In this document: one piece after another, positions 52,833-61,979 of the stretch
How positions within the stretch are numbered: position 1 is the first letter of the stretch
Layout: each line of letters opens with the position of its first letter
Origin: Niallia alba
GTDB lineage: Bacteria; Bacillota; Bacilli; Bacillales; Cytobacillaceae
Length of the DNA stretch: 64,000 nt
Direction: 5' to 3'
Assembly: GCF_012933555.1 (NCBI RefSeq)
Contig: NZ_JABBPK010000001.1
Span: 3,822,001 to 3,886,000, forward strand
Program-made: the position numbers and the translations under genes
The notes under the pieces: generated by a model
Database searches by the model: none
The model's input: only the letters and a program-made list of their open reading frames with translations
What the model was told of the DNA's origin: nothing

Positions 52833-53834
52833 TCACAGCCAGGAAACAATAGGTATTTTCATTGTTTTAACTGGTACTTCTGTATTTTGGTAAAATTCCT
52901 TTAGAAAAATTTCTAAATCCCTTGATTGATTGAGCATTTTCTTTAACTTTTCTTCTAAGAATAATTGGTCTGCTTCATGTGTAGCAGAATAATAATTTTC
53001 TACACATTCAACATAATGGATAGGGAATAACAGTCTGGCATATATTAATCTCCATGCAAAAGAGCTTAATGGCATGACACTTTGATATTCCTCATAAAAC
53101 GTCTTCACTTCTCTATGATATGTTTTAATATTTCTAAAATAGCGATCTCTTGTCCATTCAGCAAGATCTCTACCACAGTGATCAAAAACCCAGTCAAATG
53201 GATTTTTGATATAATATTCTCCTGCCCATGTATCTTTGGTAAAACGGTTATAACAAATCGTACCACTATCTACAGCGCTCGGATCATCATCTAATTCTGT
53301 GTCCACAAGATATTGAATGGCATTCTCAGCAATTCCCATATAATAGGGAAAAGACTCTAAAAATAATTTATCAAAGTCACTTTCTGGTTGTTTATATAAC
53401 ATACTGTTCCAGAAACCTTCCATTTGATCCATTCTTTGTTCCCACATACTTTTCCATTGTCCCATCCTACTTATTTTTTGGACACCAAATTGAACGGTTC
53501 TTCCTCTAAAATGAAACTTTCCCAGTTTCCGTCCTAATTGTCGAGATTGAAATGGACGTATTCGATCATTAATAAGTACACAAAAGTGTTGCTCATTCAT
53601 TTCTGTTTGTTTTGTGCCTTCTTTAGTCTCTAATAACATACTGACATGTCGATCTCCAGTCTGATATATATGTGCAGCTATTTGGTCTCTTTCGTCTAGC
53701 TCTTCTTCGTCTATACTCCCTACAGGAACAAGTGTATATAGTCTCCCTTGACTAATACAAGCTTCGTAGTGGCCAATTCTAGTTTCCTCTTCCACATCAA
53801 TCCCATACTTTGAAGATAAAATATTCTGAATCAA
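52833..53834 (-). CDS. yutH: Spore coat-associated kinase-like protein YutH
   Basis: 333 residues, CotS/YutH family with a kinase-like (APH-type) fold. Features: SKYGIDVEEETRIGHYEACI, QLGRKLGKFHFRGRTVQFG, YYMGIAENAIQYLVDTELDD, TICYNRFTKDTWAG (catalytic-loop-like region but without a clear HGD). Spore coat protein in B. subtilis. TTG start after GAGGAGGAGAAA. In B. subtilis it lies by the hom-thrC-thrB operon; here the mobile nest separates them. Confidence 0.85.
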   Translation of the reverse strand: MIQNILSSKYGIDVEEETRIGHYEACISQGRLYTLVPVGSIDEEELDERDQIAAHIYQTGDRHVSMLLETKEGTKQTEMNEQHFCVLINDRIRPFQSRQLGRKLGKFHFRGRTVQFGVQKISRMGQWKSMWEQRMDQMEGFWNSMLYKQPESDFDKLFLESFPYYMGIAENAIQYLVDTELDDDPSAVDSGTICYNRFTKDTWAGEYYIKNPFDWVFDHCGRDLAEWTRDRYFRNIKTYHREVKTFYEEYQSVMPLSSFAWRLIYARLLFPIHYVECVENYYSATHEADQLFLEEKLKKMLNQSRDLEIFLKEFYQNTEVPVKTMKIPIVSWL

Positions 53835-54026
53835 TTTCTCCTCCTCCTCATTTCCCTCTCTTTTAGGAGTATATGATTGAGACTGTTAAAACTTGTTAAG
53901 AGGATTAAATTAATGAAAAGTAAGTTCCTGGAAACAATAGGAGTAGAGGAACATTTATCAATGATTGTGCATATAATAATAAACACTGTGAATACATAGT
54001 GAATAAATAAAGAAAAGGTGAAGTTC

Positions 54027-54518
54027 ATGTCATTAAAAGACCTAACAGAAAAAACAGCTAGAAAGTGGTTACATGAACGCGGAGTTGACATAGAAGATAT
54101 TGCGAAGCTTGTTTTTCTTTTACAAGAGAAGTATCATAAAGATTTACAAATGGAAGACTGTATTCACAATGTGGAAAGAGTACTTTCAAAAAGAGAGGTT
54201 CAAAATGCTATTATTACAGGAATTCAATTAGATGTGCTGGCAGAAAAGAAGCTTTTAGAATCTCCCCTTCAAGAAATAGTGGAAACTGATGAAGGTCTTT
54301 ATGGGGTAGATGAAGTACTTGCCTTTTCTATTGTGAATGTCTATGGCTCAATTGGATTTACAAATTACGGATATGTAGATAAATTAAAACCGGGTATTTT
54401 ACAAAAGTTAAATGATAAGAGTACTGGTGAATGTCATACTTTTTTAGATGACATTGTCGGTGCCATAGCAGCAGCTGCTTCAAGTAGACTAGCCCACCGT
54501 GCTAAAGGGGAGGAATAA
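54027..54518 (+). CDS. yutG: PgpA-domain phosphatidylglycerophosphatase-like protein YutG
   Basis: 163 residues from ATG 54027 (AAAAGGTGA upstream; GTG 54018 overlaps the site). ARKWLHERGVDIEDIAKLVF, EIVETDEGLYGVDEVLAFSI and VNVYGSIGFTNYGYVDKLKP, ending in HTFLDDIVGAIAAAASSRLA, the PgpA-like domain. Likely removes phosphate from phosphatidylglycerophosphate or related lipids; B. subtilis YutG is soluble and unproven. Confidence 0.85.
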   Translation: MSLKDLTEKTARKWLHERGVDIEDIAKLVFLLQEKYHKDLQMEDCIHNVERVLSKREVQNAIITGIQLDVLAEKKLLESPLQEIVETDEGLYGVDEVLAFSIVNVYGSIGFTNYGYVDKLKPGILQKLNDKSTGECHTFLDDIVGAIAAAASSRLAHRAKGEE

Positions 54519-54540
54519 GTCAAGAAGTTGAATGCTTTAC

Positions 54541-54589
54541 AAAAAAGGACGTTTCAAACCCTGTATGGTATTGAAACGTCCTCTTTTTA
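54541..54589. terminator. Terminator between yutG and yutF
   Basis: Perfect 12 bp stem AGGACGTTTCAA/TTGAAACGTCCT with flanking A and T runs, for both convergent genes. Confidence 0.85.
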
Positions 54590-54598
54590 TTATTGTCA

Positions 54599-55375
54599 TT
54601 ATTTTTTTATGACCCACTCACTTAAACTATCTACTGTATAAGCCGGCTGGACGGAATAACTACTTAATTGCGCTTTCGTTGTAACACCTGTATGGACAAG
54701 AAGAGTATCCATATTTGCATTGATACCTGCCATAATATCGGTTTGATAATTATCTCCTACCATTAAAACATCCTCTTTAGGTAAGTTCAATAATTTTATT
54801 GCTTGGTTAATGATAATAGATTCTGGTTTTCCAACAACGACTGGTTGTTGTTGTGTACTTACAGAAATGACAGAAGTTAAAGCCCCATTTCCTGGCAATA
54901 AACCCCGTTCACTTGGCAACGCTGTATCACCATTTGTAATCACAAACTTTGCTCCATTTCGAACAGCCAAGCATGCTACTGTTAATTTTTCATAGGTAAT
55001 CTGCTGATCAAGCCCAGCAACCACATAATCAACATCTTCTGAATCTTCCACTAGCTTCAAGTCCTTATCCACTAATGCTCGTTGAAGGCCTTCTTCCCCA
55101 ATCATAAATACTCTTGCTCCTGGGGATTTTTCAGCAATATAATTAGCGGATGCCATGGCGGAAGTAAATACTTCATTCGCTTTTGCTGGTATCTGAAATT
55201 CTCTCAGCTTTTGCGCTACCTGTTCTGGTGTTTTCGTTGAATTGTTCGTTACATATAAATAGGGAATTTGCGCCGCAATTAATTGTTTGACAAATTCAGC
55301 TGCCTCCGCAATAACCTCTGTTCCTCTATACATAGTACCATCTAAATCAATTAAATATCCTCTATATGCTTTCAT
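54599..55375 (-). CDS. yutF: NagD-like HAD sugar/nucleotide phosphatase YutF
   Basis: 258 residues, HAD class IIA. Motif I DLDGTMYRGTE (residues 9-19), motif II YVTNNSTKTPEQVA, motif III region VGKPESIIINQAI, motif IV DVLMVGDNYQTDIMAG. Broad phosphatase acting on small phosphate esters. Followed upstream by yutE and the EAL gene on the same strand with short gaps, as in the yut segment of B. subtilis. Confidence 0.92.
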   Translation of the reverse strand: MKAYRGYLIDLDGTMYRGTEVIAEAAEFVKQLIAAQIPYLYVTNNSTKTPEQVAQKLREFQIPAKANEVFTSAMASANYIAEKSPGARVFMIGEEGLQRALVDKDLKLVEDSEDVDYVVAGLDQQITYEKLTVACLAVRNGAKFVITNGDTALPSERGLLPGNGALTSVISVSTQQQPVVVGKPESIIINQAIKLLNLPKEDVLMVGDNYQTDIMAGINANMDTLLVHTGVTTKAQLSSYSVQPAYTVDSLSEWVIKK

Positions 55376-55403
55376 TGATAAAAAATCCTTTCACTGCTAG
55401 ATA

Positions 55404-55841
55404 TTAATTTTTAAATGCAGAAACAGGCCCTAGTTCATGCGTTAAATAGTTACTTACAGATGGGGGAAATGCTTTTATGGAAAGCATCTTCGCTTCAAAT
55501 GCAGAAACTAGTCCCGTATGATCAATATTCGTATACTGATGAACAAGCTGTTTTCTCCAAAGAATTAGTCCCTTAATATCTTCCCCTATTTCCTGTGTAA
55601 TAACTTTTTCATCGATAAGTATATCTACAATGTCATCATAACTTCCGGGATCTCTCATAATAAAACCATCAATCATACTATTTCCCACGTCCAAAATGAC
55701 TTCAATCATCATATGGGTAATCCTCTCAAGTGCCACCTTTTCCAGAAATGTACTCCAAGTATCTTGTTTTTCAAACTGACTGATAAGCTCATGGTAATAG
55801 GTTAACTGTTCTTCTATTTTTTCTCGGTCCACAAAATACAT
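55404..55841 (-). CDS. yutE: DUF86/HEPN-type protein YutE (HepT-like)
   Basis: 145 residues, all helical. It contains IMRDPGSYDDIVDILIDEKV and LILWRKQLVHQYTNID with the Rx4HxY signature of HepT/HEPN ribonuclease toxins. B. subtilis YutE belongs to the same DUF86 group. No MntA-type nucleotidyltransferase antitoxin is adjacent: the flanks are yutF and an EAL-domain gene. It may be a domesticated HEPN protein. GAGTAATGG is a weak ribosome site. Confidence 0.85.
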   Translation of the reverse strand: MYFVDREKIEEQLTYYHELISQFEKQDTWSTFLEKVALERITHMMIEVILDVGNSMIDGFIMRDPGSYDDIVDILIDEKVITQEIGEDIKGLILWRKQLVHQYTNIDHTGLVSAFEAKMLSIKAFPPSVSNYLTHELGPVSAFKN

Positions 55842-55863
55842 ATTCCATTACTCCTTTCGTGCC

Positions 55864-57159
55864 TTATGAGATTTGTAAATGATTGCTTAAACTAGTAGGC
55901 TTGGCATAGAAATATCCTTGAGCTAAGTCGACTTTATTCTTCGATAAAATAGAGGCTTCCTCTGCACTTTCGATTCCTTCTGCAACCACAACAGATCCAA
56001 CTTCTTTTGCTATAAGAAGCAGTCCTTTTAACATCGATTCTTTTACTGAATTTTTATCAATATTTTGAATAACAGAGCGGTCGATTTTGATAATATCTGG
56101 CATAATTTCACTAATTGAATTTAAACTTGCATACCCTGCCCCTGTATCATCAACTGCGATTAAAAAACCAAGCATTCTTAATACTTTGAGATTATTAGTA
56201 AAATGCTCTAACCCTTCAAAAGAATCTCTTTCTGTAATTTCAATCGTAATTTTTTGGGGAGAAATCCCTTTAAATCGACGAATAACTGCTTTAATATCTT
56301 TAATAAACCGAGGATTCCCTATTGTAACCGGTGTGAAGTTAATAAAGATATTATGCCGCCATTTTGTTTGCTGAATTTGTTCAAAAGCTTTTTCGAGAAC
56401 AATCATTTCAAGCTCGTACAAAAACTTCGTTTGCCTTGCTAAGGAAAAGAGTTGAAGAGGATTTTCTAATGAAGTTCCTTTAGGTCCCCTCGTCAGCATT
56501 TCACAGGCATGAATTTTATTTGTTTCTACATCCATAATAGGTTGGGCCAATAAGTGGATGCTTTTATTGGCTACAATATCGCTTAATGTATAGACTAATT
56601 TATTGAATTCTGTATCTGATCTTTTATGAGCCATGGCAAGCGCAAATTCATGAGCGGTTTGAATGGCTTCAGAAAGATAGGTATATTTTTTCTCAATAAA
56701 CATGTACCCTGTATTAAATACTGGGTGAATACTTCCCGAGGCACGCAAGCCACTTTCAACATTATGTATAATTTTTTTTACTAAGCCATCTAGCATGGCC
56801 AAACACTCAGTTCCTTGCTCCCATCTAATAAACATGGTCAATCCGTTCGGATTATAATCATGAATAGCAATGATTTCATTAGAAACAGTTGATTGTATCG
56901 TTGTACGAAACGATTTTTTTAGCACTCGGATATAATGAAAAAAATCCTCTGTCTCTAACTGTTGCTTTATCCTATGTAAATTCGTTATATCCATCACAAT
57001 AACGGCTACTTCATATCCATTATTCATCGCTTTTTCTACTTGATGAATGATCGGGTCTCGTAGAACAAATGATGGGGGAAAATACTTTATACATTTTGCT
57101 GGAAGGAATAATTTCCCCCAATTCAATAACCTAGCATATACAGTCTCTTGATATTTCAT
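55864..57159 (-). CDS. EAL-domain cyclic-di-GMP phosphodiesterase with degenerate GGDEF
   Basis: 431 residues. Residues 30-170 look like a GGDEF fold without the GGDEF motif (VAVIVMDITNLHRIKQQ). The C-terminal EAL domain is complete: ACEMLTR (EML form of EAL), FINFTP (Asn), ITIEITERD (Glu), AVDDTGAGYAS (DDxG), IKIDRS (Lys), VVAEGIES (Glu) and AQGYFYAKP (Gln). No transmembrane helix, so cytosolic. Predicted to hydrolyse c-di-GMP to pGpG. Upstream of yutE on the same strand with a 22-base gap. Not present at this locus in B. subtilis as far as I recall. Confidence 0.88.
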   Translation of the reverse strand: MKYQETVYARLLNWGKLFLPAKCIKYFPPSFVLRDPIIHQVEKAMNNGYEVAVIVMDITNLHRIKQQLETEDFFHYIRVLKKSFRTTIQSTVSNEIIAIHDYNPNGLTMFIRWEQGTECLAMLDGLVKKIIHNVESGLRASGSIHPVFNTGYMFIEKKYTYLSEAIQTAHEFALAMAHKRSDTEFNKLVYTLSDIVANKSIHLLAQPIMDVETNKIHACEMLTRGPKGTSLENPLQLFSLARQTKFLYELEMIVLEKAFEQIQQTKWRHNIFINFTPVTIGNPRFIKDIKAVIRRFKGISPQKITIEITERDSFEGLEHFTNNLKVLRMLGFLIAVDDTGAGYASLNSISEIMPDIIKIDRSVIQNIDKNSVKESMLKGLLLIAKEVGSVVVAEGIESAEEASILSKNKVDLAQGYFYAKPTSLSNHLQIS

Positions 57160-57300
57160 AGCTCCATTCCTCTCAAAAAGCCAACTTTTTCTGTCACTAA
57201 AGCAATTATTTCTCTATAGATGGACTTCCCTTTACTTCTACCCTTACAAAGCTAACATTTAATTTAGAAGCAAAAAGTCACATTAGGAATTTTTAAATGT

Positions 57301-57364
57301 AAAAAGAAAAACATGCATGGCTTTGTTTAGGGAGAAAGTCCTTCCCCTGCTAAACAGAGCCATT
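57301..57364 (-). terminator. Terminator after yutD
   Basis: Imperfect long stem ATGGCTTTGTTTAG with CTAAACAGAGCCAT; on the minus strand it is followed by a T-rich run. Confidence 0.65.
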
Positions 57365-57426
57365 TCTTGTTTTCTTACAGAATGGAAGCTCCTTCTTCAA
57401 GATCAAAACGAAGGATTACCGTATTA

Positions 57427-57708
57427 TTATTTTGTTTTTTTCACGACAAAATAAGCACATCCAAAATTACAATATTCATACAAATATTCTGTTAATGTAC
57501 TAATTTTCGTATCAAAGCTTGATTTTTGATTATGGTCATCAAAAAAGCCACGTAATCTTAATTGTCCATAACCCCAATCTCCAACAATATAATCGTATTT
57601 CGTCAATATATCACTAAATCTATTTTTAAATGCTTCTTCATTAAAACCTGATTTTCTTTCTTCAATCAGTTCATAACAATGGTTATTAATGCAAACCAAT
57701 CGTATCAC
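57427..57708 (-). CDS. yutD: YutD family protein (DUF1027)
   Basis: 93 residues. FKNRFSDILTKYDYIVGDWG, LRLRGFFDDHNQ and LTEYLYEYCNFGCAYFVVKK are the recognisable YutD stretches. Family function is unknown. GAGGTGATACG precedes ATG. Located between the EAL gene and lipA, as yutD lies near lipA in B. subtilis. Confidence 0.85.
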   Translation of the reverse strand: MIRLVCINNHCYELIEERKSGFNEEAFKNRFSDILTKYDYIVGDWGYGQLRLRGFFDDHNQKSSFDTKISTLTEYLYEYCNFGCAYFVVKKTK

Positions 57709-57733
57709 CTCAAAACCTGTATATATTTCATAT

Positions 57734-57810
57734 AAAGTGAAACTTCCATCAGTCGGAGTTTTCCTTCATCCCCCACTAATTAGTCGAACCATTCGGACCT
57801 TTACGGACAG
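57734..57810 (+). repeat. Repeat family A, left-half copy 5
   Basis: AAGTGAAACTTCCATCAGTC, CCCCCACTAATTAG, then CGGACCTTTACGGACAG. The right half with the CTTGAG box and closing arm is missing. The following stretch to about 57995 is AT-rich with nothing recognised. Confidence 0.7.
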
Positions 57811-57999
57811 TATTTATTGGGAGAAATAGTCAAATCATAACATTCGTCCACTATCATTATAACCCTAGGAATGATATTTACATAGCACTAACAATAAAAT
57901 CTTCCTATAAAATACAGAATTTTTATTTTATACGATTAAATATTTATTAATAAATGGGAAATTTTCTTAACGTAAGAATAGGAAGGAATCAATAGGAGT

Positions 58000-58030
58000 T
58001 AAAAATAAAGATCCCTCTGTAAGGGATCTC
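58000..58030 (-). terminator. Terminator after lipA
   Basis: AGATCCCT/AGGGATCT stem with a CTGTA loop, followed on the minus strand by TTTATTTTTAA. Confidence 0.8.
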
Positions 58031-58036
58031 AATGTT

Positions 58037-58954
58037 TTATGCTTCTTTTGCATGTTCAGCCATTTGCTGATTCTTTTTTGCCTCGTTTACTTGCTCATCT
58101 GCATGGTAAGAAGAACGTACTAATGGTCCAGCTTCACAATGGCTGAATCCTTTACTTAATGCAATTTCTTTCAATTCTTTAAATTCATCTGGATGATAAT
58201 ATTTTTGAACTTTTAAATGTTTTGCAGTTGGCTGTAAGTATTGACCAATTGTCATAATATCTACATTATTTGCTCGTAGATCATCCATTGTTGCAATAAT
58301 TTCTTCTTTCGTTTCCCCTAACCCAATCATAATACTAGATTTAGTCGGAATATTAGGCTGCATTTCTTTTGCTCTACGTAAAAACTCAAGGGAACGTTGG
58401 TATTTTGCTCTTGCACGTACTCTAGGGGTCAATCTTTCTACTGTCTCAATATTATGGTTCAAGATATCAGGCTTAGCATCCATTAATAATCGTAGGTTTT
58501 CTTCTACGCCTCCCATATCAGAAGGTAATACTTCAATGCTAGTGAATGGATTTTTTCTACGAATGGCACGAACCGTTTCTGCAAAAACAGCTGCTCCGCC
58601 GTCTTTTAAATCATCTCTGGCAACAGCAGTAATAACAACATGCTTTAAATTCATTGTATAAACAGAATCAGCCACTCTTTCTGGCTCCTGCCAGTCTAGT
58701 TCTGTTGGCAAGCCTGTTTTTACCGCACAAAAACGACAAGCTCTTGTACAAATATCTCCTAAAATCATAAAAGTAGCTGTTCTTCTTACAGCCCAACATT
58801 CATGAATATTTGGACATTTCGCTTCTTCACAAACCGTATGTAGCTGCTTTTCCTTCATCATTTTTTTCAAACCTGTATAGTTTTCATTCGTATTTAATTT
58901 AATTTTCAGCCATTCAGGTTTGCGTAAATATTCTTGTTTTCTCTCTGACACCAT
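58037..58954 (-). CDS. lipA: Lipoyl synthase LipA
   Basis: 305 residues. Auxiliary-cluster cysteines in [12 protein letters not shown] (CxxxxCxxxxxC) and radical-SAM cysteines in CTRACRFC (CxxxCxxC), then [16 protein letters not shown] and [17 protein letters not shown]; the C-terminal conserved serine is in VRSSYHADE. Inserts two sulfurs into octanoyl groups on lipoyl domains. ATG 58954 has GGAG six bases upstream; the ATG at 58960 touches the site. Monocistronic, divergent from lytH. Confidence 0.96.
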   Translation of the reverse strand: MVSERKQEYLRKPEWLKIKLNTNENYTGLKKMMKEKQLHTVCEEAKCPNIHECWAVRRTATFMILGDICTRACRFCAVKTGLPTELDWQEPERVADSVYTMNLKHVVITAVARDDLKDGGAAVFAETVRAIRRKNPFTSIEVLPSDMGGVEENLRLLMDAKPDILNHNIETVERLTPRVRARAKYQRSLEFLRRAKEMQPNIPTKSSIMIGLGETKEEIIATMDDLRANNVDIMTIGQYLQPTAKHLKVQKYYHPDEFKELKEIALSKGFSHCEAGPLVRSSYHADEQVNEAKKNQQMAEHAKEA

Positions 58955-59200
58955 ATTCATCTCCTAGTAAAATAATTTTCATCATTTTTACCTAAAAACA
59001 GTATTGTATAACAGTCTCAAATCACAAAACTTTGTATGTTATACACAATAAAAAGATTGCCTCGCTTTCATTTGTCACTTTAACATAATGGAAATGCCTC
59101 TACAAGTTATTCCTTTTAAAGATTACCATTAATTGATAATTATTTTTTTCGCTATAACTCACAAAATATAACGACAGAATATGAAGGGAGGGACTAATCT

Positions 59201-60187
59201 TTGCACAGATTAATGTTTTTAATCATTATACTTATGTTTTTACTATCTAACACTGTCACATATGCGAATGAAAATACAGATGATCCTTATACCAAAAGGA
59301 TGGAACTCTACAAAAAAGTAGAAACATTATATCAAATTCCTTGGTATTATATAGCTGCTGTCGATCAATATGAACGAAATATACGCATCTCAAGAAAAGA
59401 TATCCCTAAAGCAAAAGGATGGACTGGGATATATTTTACGAAAGAAAAGTGGGCCGGTATTATCAATCCAAATTCAGAGGACACGAACCCTTTAACCATC
59501 CCATTATTTGGAGGGCTTGGAGCGGATGGAGATGGGGATGGAAAAGCAGATAGATTTAATGATGAAGATATCCTTATCGCGTTCTCTAATTATATAAGCC
59601 AATACGGAATTGATGAGGAAAACTTCAAAATTGGTTTATGGAATTACTATAAAAGAGATAAAACAGTAAGTATCATAATGGGTAAAGCTGCCATATACAA
59701 GAATTTTGGTAGGCTAAATTTAGATGCTCATGCCTTCCCTCTTCCTCTAAGAAGTAATCACAGCTATCGCAGTACTTGGGGTGATGCTCGAGGATGGGGA
59801 GGAAAGCGAATCCATGAAGGAACAGACATTTTTGCAGACTATGGAGTCCCTGTAAAAGCGACTTCTTATGGAATTGTAGAAATGAAAGGATGGAATAATT
59901 ATGGTGGATGGCGAATAGGAATACGGGACATTAATAATAACTATCATTATTTTGCCCATTTAAGTGGATTCTCGAAAGAGATTAAGGCAGGAATGATTGT
60001 TGAGCCCGGTATGATTATAGGTGGAGTTGGAAGTTCGGGATATGGACCACCAGGTACTTCTGGGAAATTCCCACCTCACCTACATTATGGGATTTATAAA
60101 GATAATGGGTATACAGAATGGTCTTTTGATCCATATGCCCACTTACGATTATGGGAAAAACAAGAACAGATAAAAGCAAAAAAATAA
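59201..60187 (+). CDS. lytH: M23-family cell-wall endopeptidase LytH-like (sporulation)
   Basis: 328 residues. Signal peptide MHRLMFLIIILMFLLSN, an N-terminal domain with VETLYQIPWYYIAAVDQYER (lysozyme-like substrate region), DGDGDGKADRFNDEDIL, and a C-terminal M23 LytM domain: HEGTDIFADYGVPVKA (HxxxD) and HLHYGIYK (HxH). B. subtilis LytH (YunA) trims peptidoglycan side chains to L-Ala in the spore cortex. TTG start eight bases after AAGGGAGGG. Same position as yunA next to lipA. Confidence 0.88.
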   Translation: MHRLMFLIIILMFLLSNTVTYANENTDDPYTKRMELYKKVETLYQIPWYYIAAVDQYERNIRISRKDIPKAKGWTGIYFTKEKWAGIINPNSEDTNPLTIPLFGGLGADGDGDGKADRFNDEDILIAFSNYISQYGIDEENFKIGLWNYYKRDKTVSIIMGKAAIYKNFGRLNLDAHAFPLPLRSNHSYRSTWGDARGWGGKRIHEGTDIFADYGVPVKATSYGIVEMKGWNNYGGWRIGIRDINNNYHYFAHLSGFSKEIKAGMIVEPGMIIGGVGSSGYGPPGTSGKFPPHLHYGIYKDNGYTEWSFDPYAHLRLWEKQEQIKAKK

Positions 60188-60214
60188 AAAATAATGACTA
60201 CTCTTTACTTCCTT

Positions 60215-60253
60215 GGAGATAAGAATGAAGTTATTTCATTCTCATCTCCTTAT
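60215..60253. terminator. Terminator between lytH and the HD-GYP gene
   Basis: 15 bp stem GGAGATAAGAATGAA/TTCATTCTCATCTCC with one mismatch. T run is short. Confidence 0.65.
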
Positions 60254-60259
60254 TAACTT

Positions 60260-61354
60260 TTAGAAAGGATGTTGAATGGTATCGCATTCCGTTATCACAA
60301 TAGAAAGATGTTCTTTTAAATCTAAGTCAAATGGAGGAATTTCTCTTCCTTGGCTCTCGACAATTCGTATAATTGGCCTTTCATTCATTCCTTTATTTTG
60401 TTTGCAAACAATGCCTTTGTCTCCATTAGATAACTTTACACTTAAACCATTAGGATAAAGAACAATAGATCTTCTAAAAGCCTCGACAATTGTTGCATCA
60501 TATAAACGATTAGACCCTGTATATAAAATTTCTAGCGCTTCATGGGGCAATAAGGCATCATGATAAACGCGATTAGAAGTGATCGCATCAAAAACATCTG
60601 CTACAGCAATGATTTTTCCAAATAAATGTATATCCTCTTCTCCCAAACCTCTTGGATAACCAGAACCATTTAAGCGTTCATGATGCTGGTAAGCACAATG
60701 GGCAACTAATAGTGGCAAGGACTCCACTTTTCTTAAAATCTCAAAGCCTGCTTCTGCATGGTTCTTTATTATCTCAAATTCTTCTGCTGTTAGTTTTCCA
60801 GGCTTCGTAAGAATTTCTAAAGGAATGGTTGTTTTGCCAATATCATGCAAAATAGCACCTAACCCTAGAATTTCCATCTGTTTAGGTGAAAGTTTTAACT
60901 CTAACCCTAATGCCAATGTATAAATAGTTACATTTAAACTGTGTGAAAAAATATAATTATCATAAAGATATACATCAGACATAATGGATGAAAGACCTTC
61001 ATAATTTTTTAATTCTGACAATACTTTTCCAACTAGTTTCTTAAAAGCAGGAGTGTTCTTCTCCATTACCATTGAAATATTTGTAGAATCAGCACTTTTT
61101 ATCATATCGAAACTTTTTTCAATGGTTTGCATCGCTTCTATCTTAACCTGCTCTGAAATAATATCCTTTACTTTAATATCCTGTGTGTGCTTATCTTCTA
61201 AATAAACATAGCTGACACCAAAATCAAGCAACCTTTTTATAATTCTTTGCTCTAATCGGACTCCACTATTTACTAACACTTTTCCATGATTATTTAATAT
61301 GGGCTTAGCTAAGATTGCACCCTCTTTTATATTCTTTGTCCCAACTAATCTCAT
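60260..61354 (-). CDS. HD-GYP domain phosphodiesterase
   Basis: 364 residues. An N-terminal ~110-residue region (RLVGTKNIKEGAILAKPILN, VSYVYLEDKHTQD) typical of Bacillales HD-GYP proteins precedes an HD-GYP domain: HDIGKTTIP (HD), NHAEAGFEIL, AYQHHERLNGSGYPRGL (HHE and GYP), IIAVADVFDAITSNRVYH. Probable cyclic-di-GMP phosphodiesterase in the cytoplasm. GGCGCC-free weak ribosome site before ATG 61354. It occupies the place where B. subtilis has yunB. Confidence 0.9.
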   Translation of the reverse strand: MRLVGTKNIKEGAILAKPILNNHGKVLVNSGVRLEQRIIKRLLDFGVSYVYLEDKHTQDIKVKDIISEQVKIEAMQTIEKSFDMIKSADSTNISMVMEKNTPAFKKLVGKVLSELKNYEGLSSIMSDVYLYDNYIFSHSLNVTIYTLALGLELKLSPKQMEILGLGAILHDIGKTTIPLEILTKPGKLTAEEFEIIKNHAEAGFEILRKVESLPLLVAHCAYQHHERLNGSGYPRGLGEEDIHLFGKIIAVADVFDAITSNRVYHDALLPHEALEILYTGSNRLYDATIVEAFRRSIVLYPNGLSVKLSNGDKGIVCKQNKGMNERPIIRIVESQGREIPPFDLDLKEHLSIVITECDTIQHPF

Positions 61355-61487
61355 GCTTTATTGGCTCCTAATAATTTGTATACAAACTATTATACCGTAC
61401 TTTCTCTCCTGTTTCTTTATACCTATAGAAAGAAAATTAAAAATAATGTTAAGTAGTTAAATCGTAGTGTGCTTCTTTCTTTAGAAA

Positions 61488-61516
61488 AGACTATTTTCAT
61501 AAAGTTTGTTGCAATA
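61488..61516 (+). repeat. Repeat family C, left-end fragment
   Basis: ACTATTTTCATAAAGTTTGT followed by TGCAAT matches the first ~27 bases of family C. Truncated against the yunC terminator. Confidence 0.5.
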
Positions 61517-61571
61517 AAAAAAGAAGGCTTAACGAAAAGATAAATATCCTCCATTCGTTAAACCTTCTTTA
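61514..61571 (-). terminator. Terminator after yunC
   Basis: 17 bp stem AAAGAAGGCTTAACGAA/TTCGTTAAACCTTCTTT with one mismatch, followed by T run on the minus strand. Confidence 0.85.
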
Positions 61572-61581
61572 CAGCTTTTAT

Positions 61582-61884
61582 TTAAACCATTTGTAACAAT
61601 GCATCTTTTCCAATCATACCTTTATGGATTCCATACGCTTCGGCTTCTATTGTCACTGATTCTAAAGGTGCCTCCAGCAATTGTTCAATCGTTCTAACAC
61701 CAACAGCTCTGCCAGCAATTATTTTTCGGTCTTTCAGCTTATCATTTAATAATCCTACATCTAGCGCTCCGCACATGATATAACCTTTATCATTTTTCAC
61801 AGCAAGTAAAGTAGTTTTAGGCAATAGTACTGAGACCGCAATAAAGGTATGTCCCTTGATATCAACAGGATACACATCAATCAT
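61582..61884 (-). CDS. yunC: YunC, DUF1805 protein
   Basis: 100 residues. KGHTFIAVSVLLPKTTLLAV, KGYIMCGALDVGLLNDKLKD, IIAGRAVGVRTIEQLLEAPL, and YGIHKGMIGKDALL are typical of DUF1805. Function unknown. Position beside yunD matches B. subtilis. GGAGTTG lies before ATG. Confidence 0.85.
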   Translation of the reverse strand: MIDVYPVDIKGHTFIAVSVLLPKTTLLAVKNDKGYIMCGALDVGLLNDKLKDRKIIAGRAVGVRTIEQLLEAPLESVTIEAEAYGIHKGMIGKDALLQMV

Positions 61885-61979
61885 AATACTTCGTGCTCAA
61901 CTCCTCTCTTTACCTTCATGGTAATTATATTCAAGAGAGAAGAAATTGATTCAGTGATTATTATGTCTCAAGAAAAATT

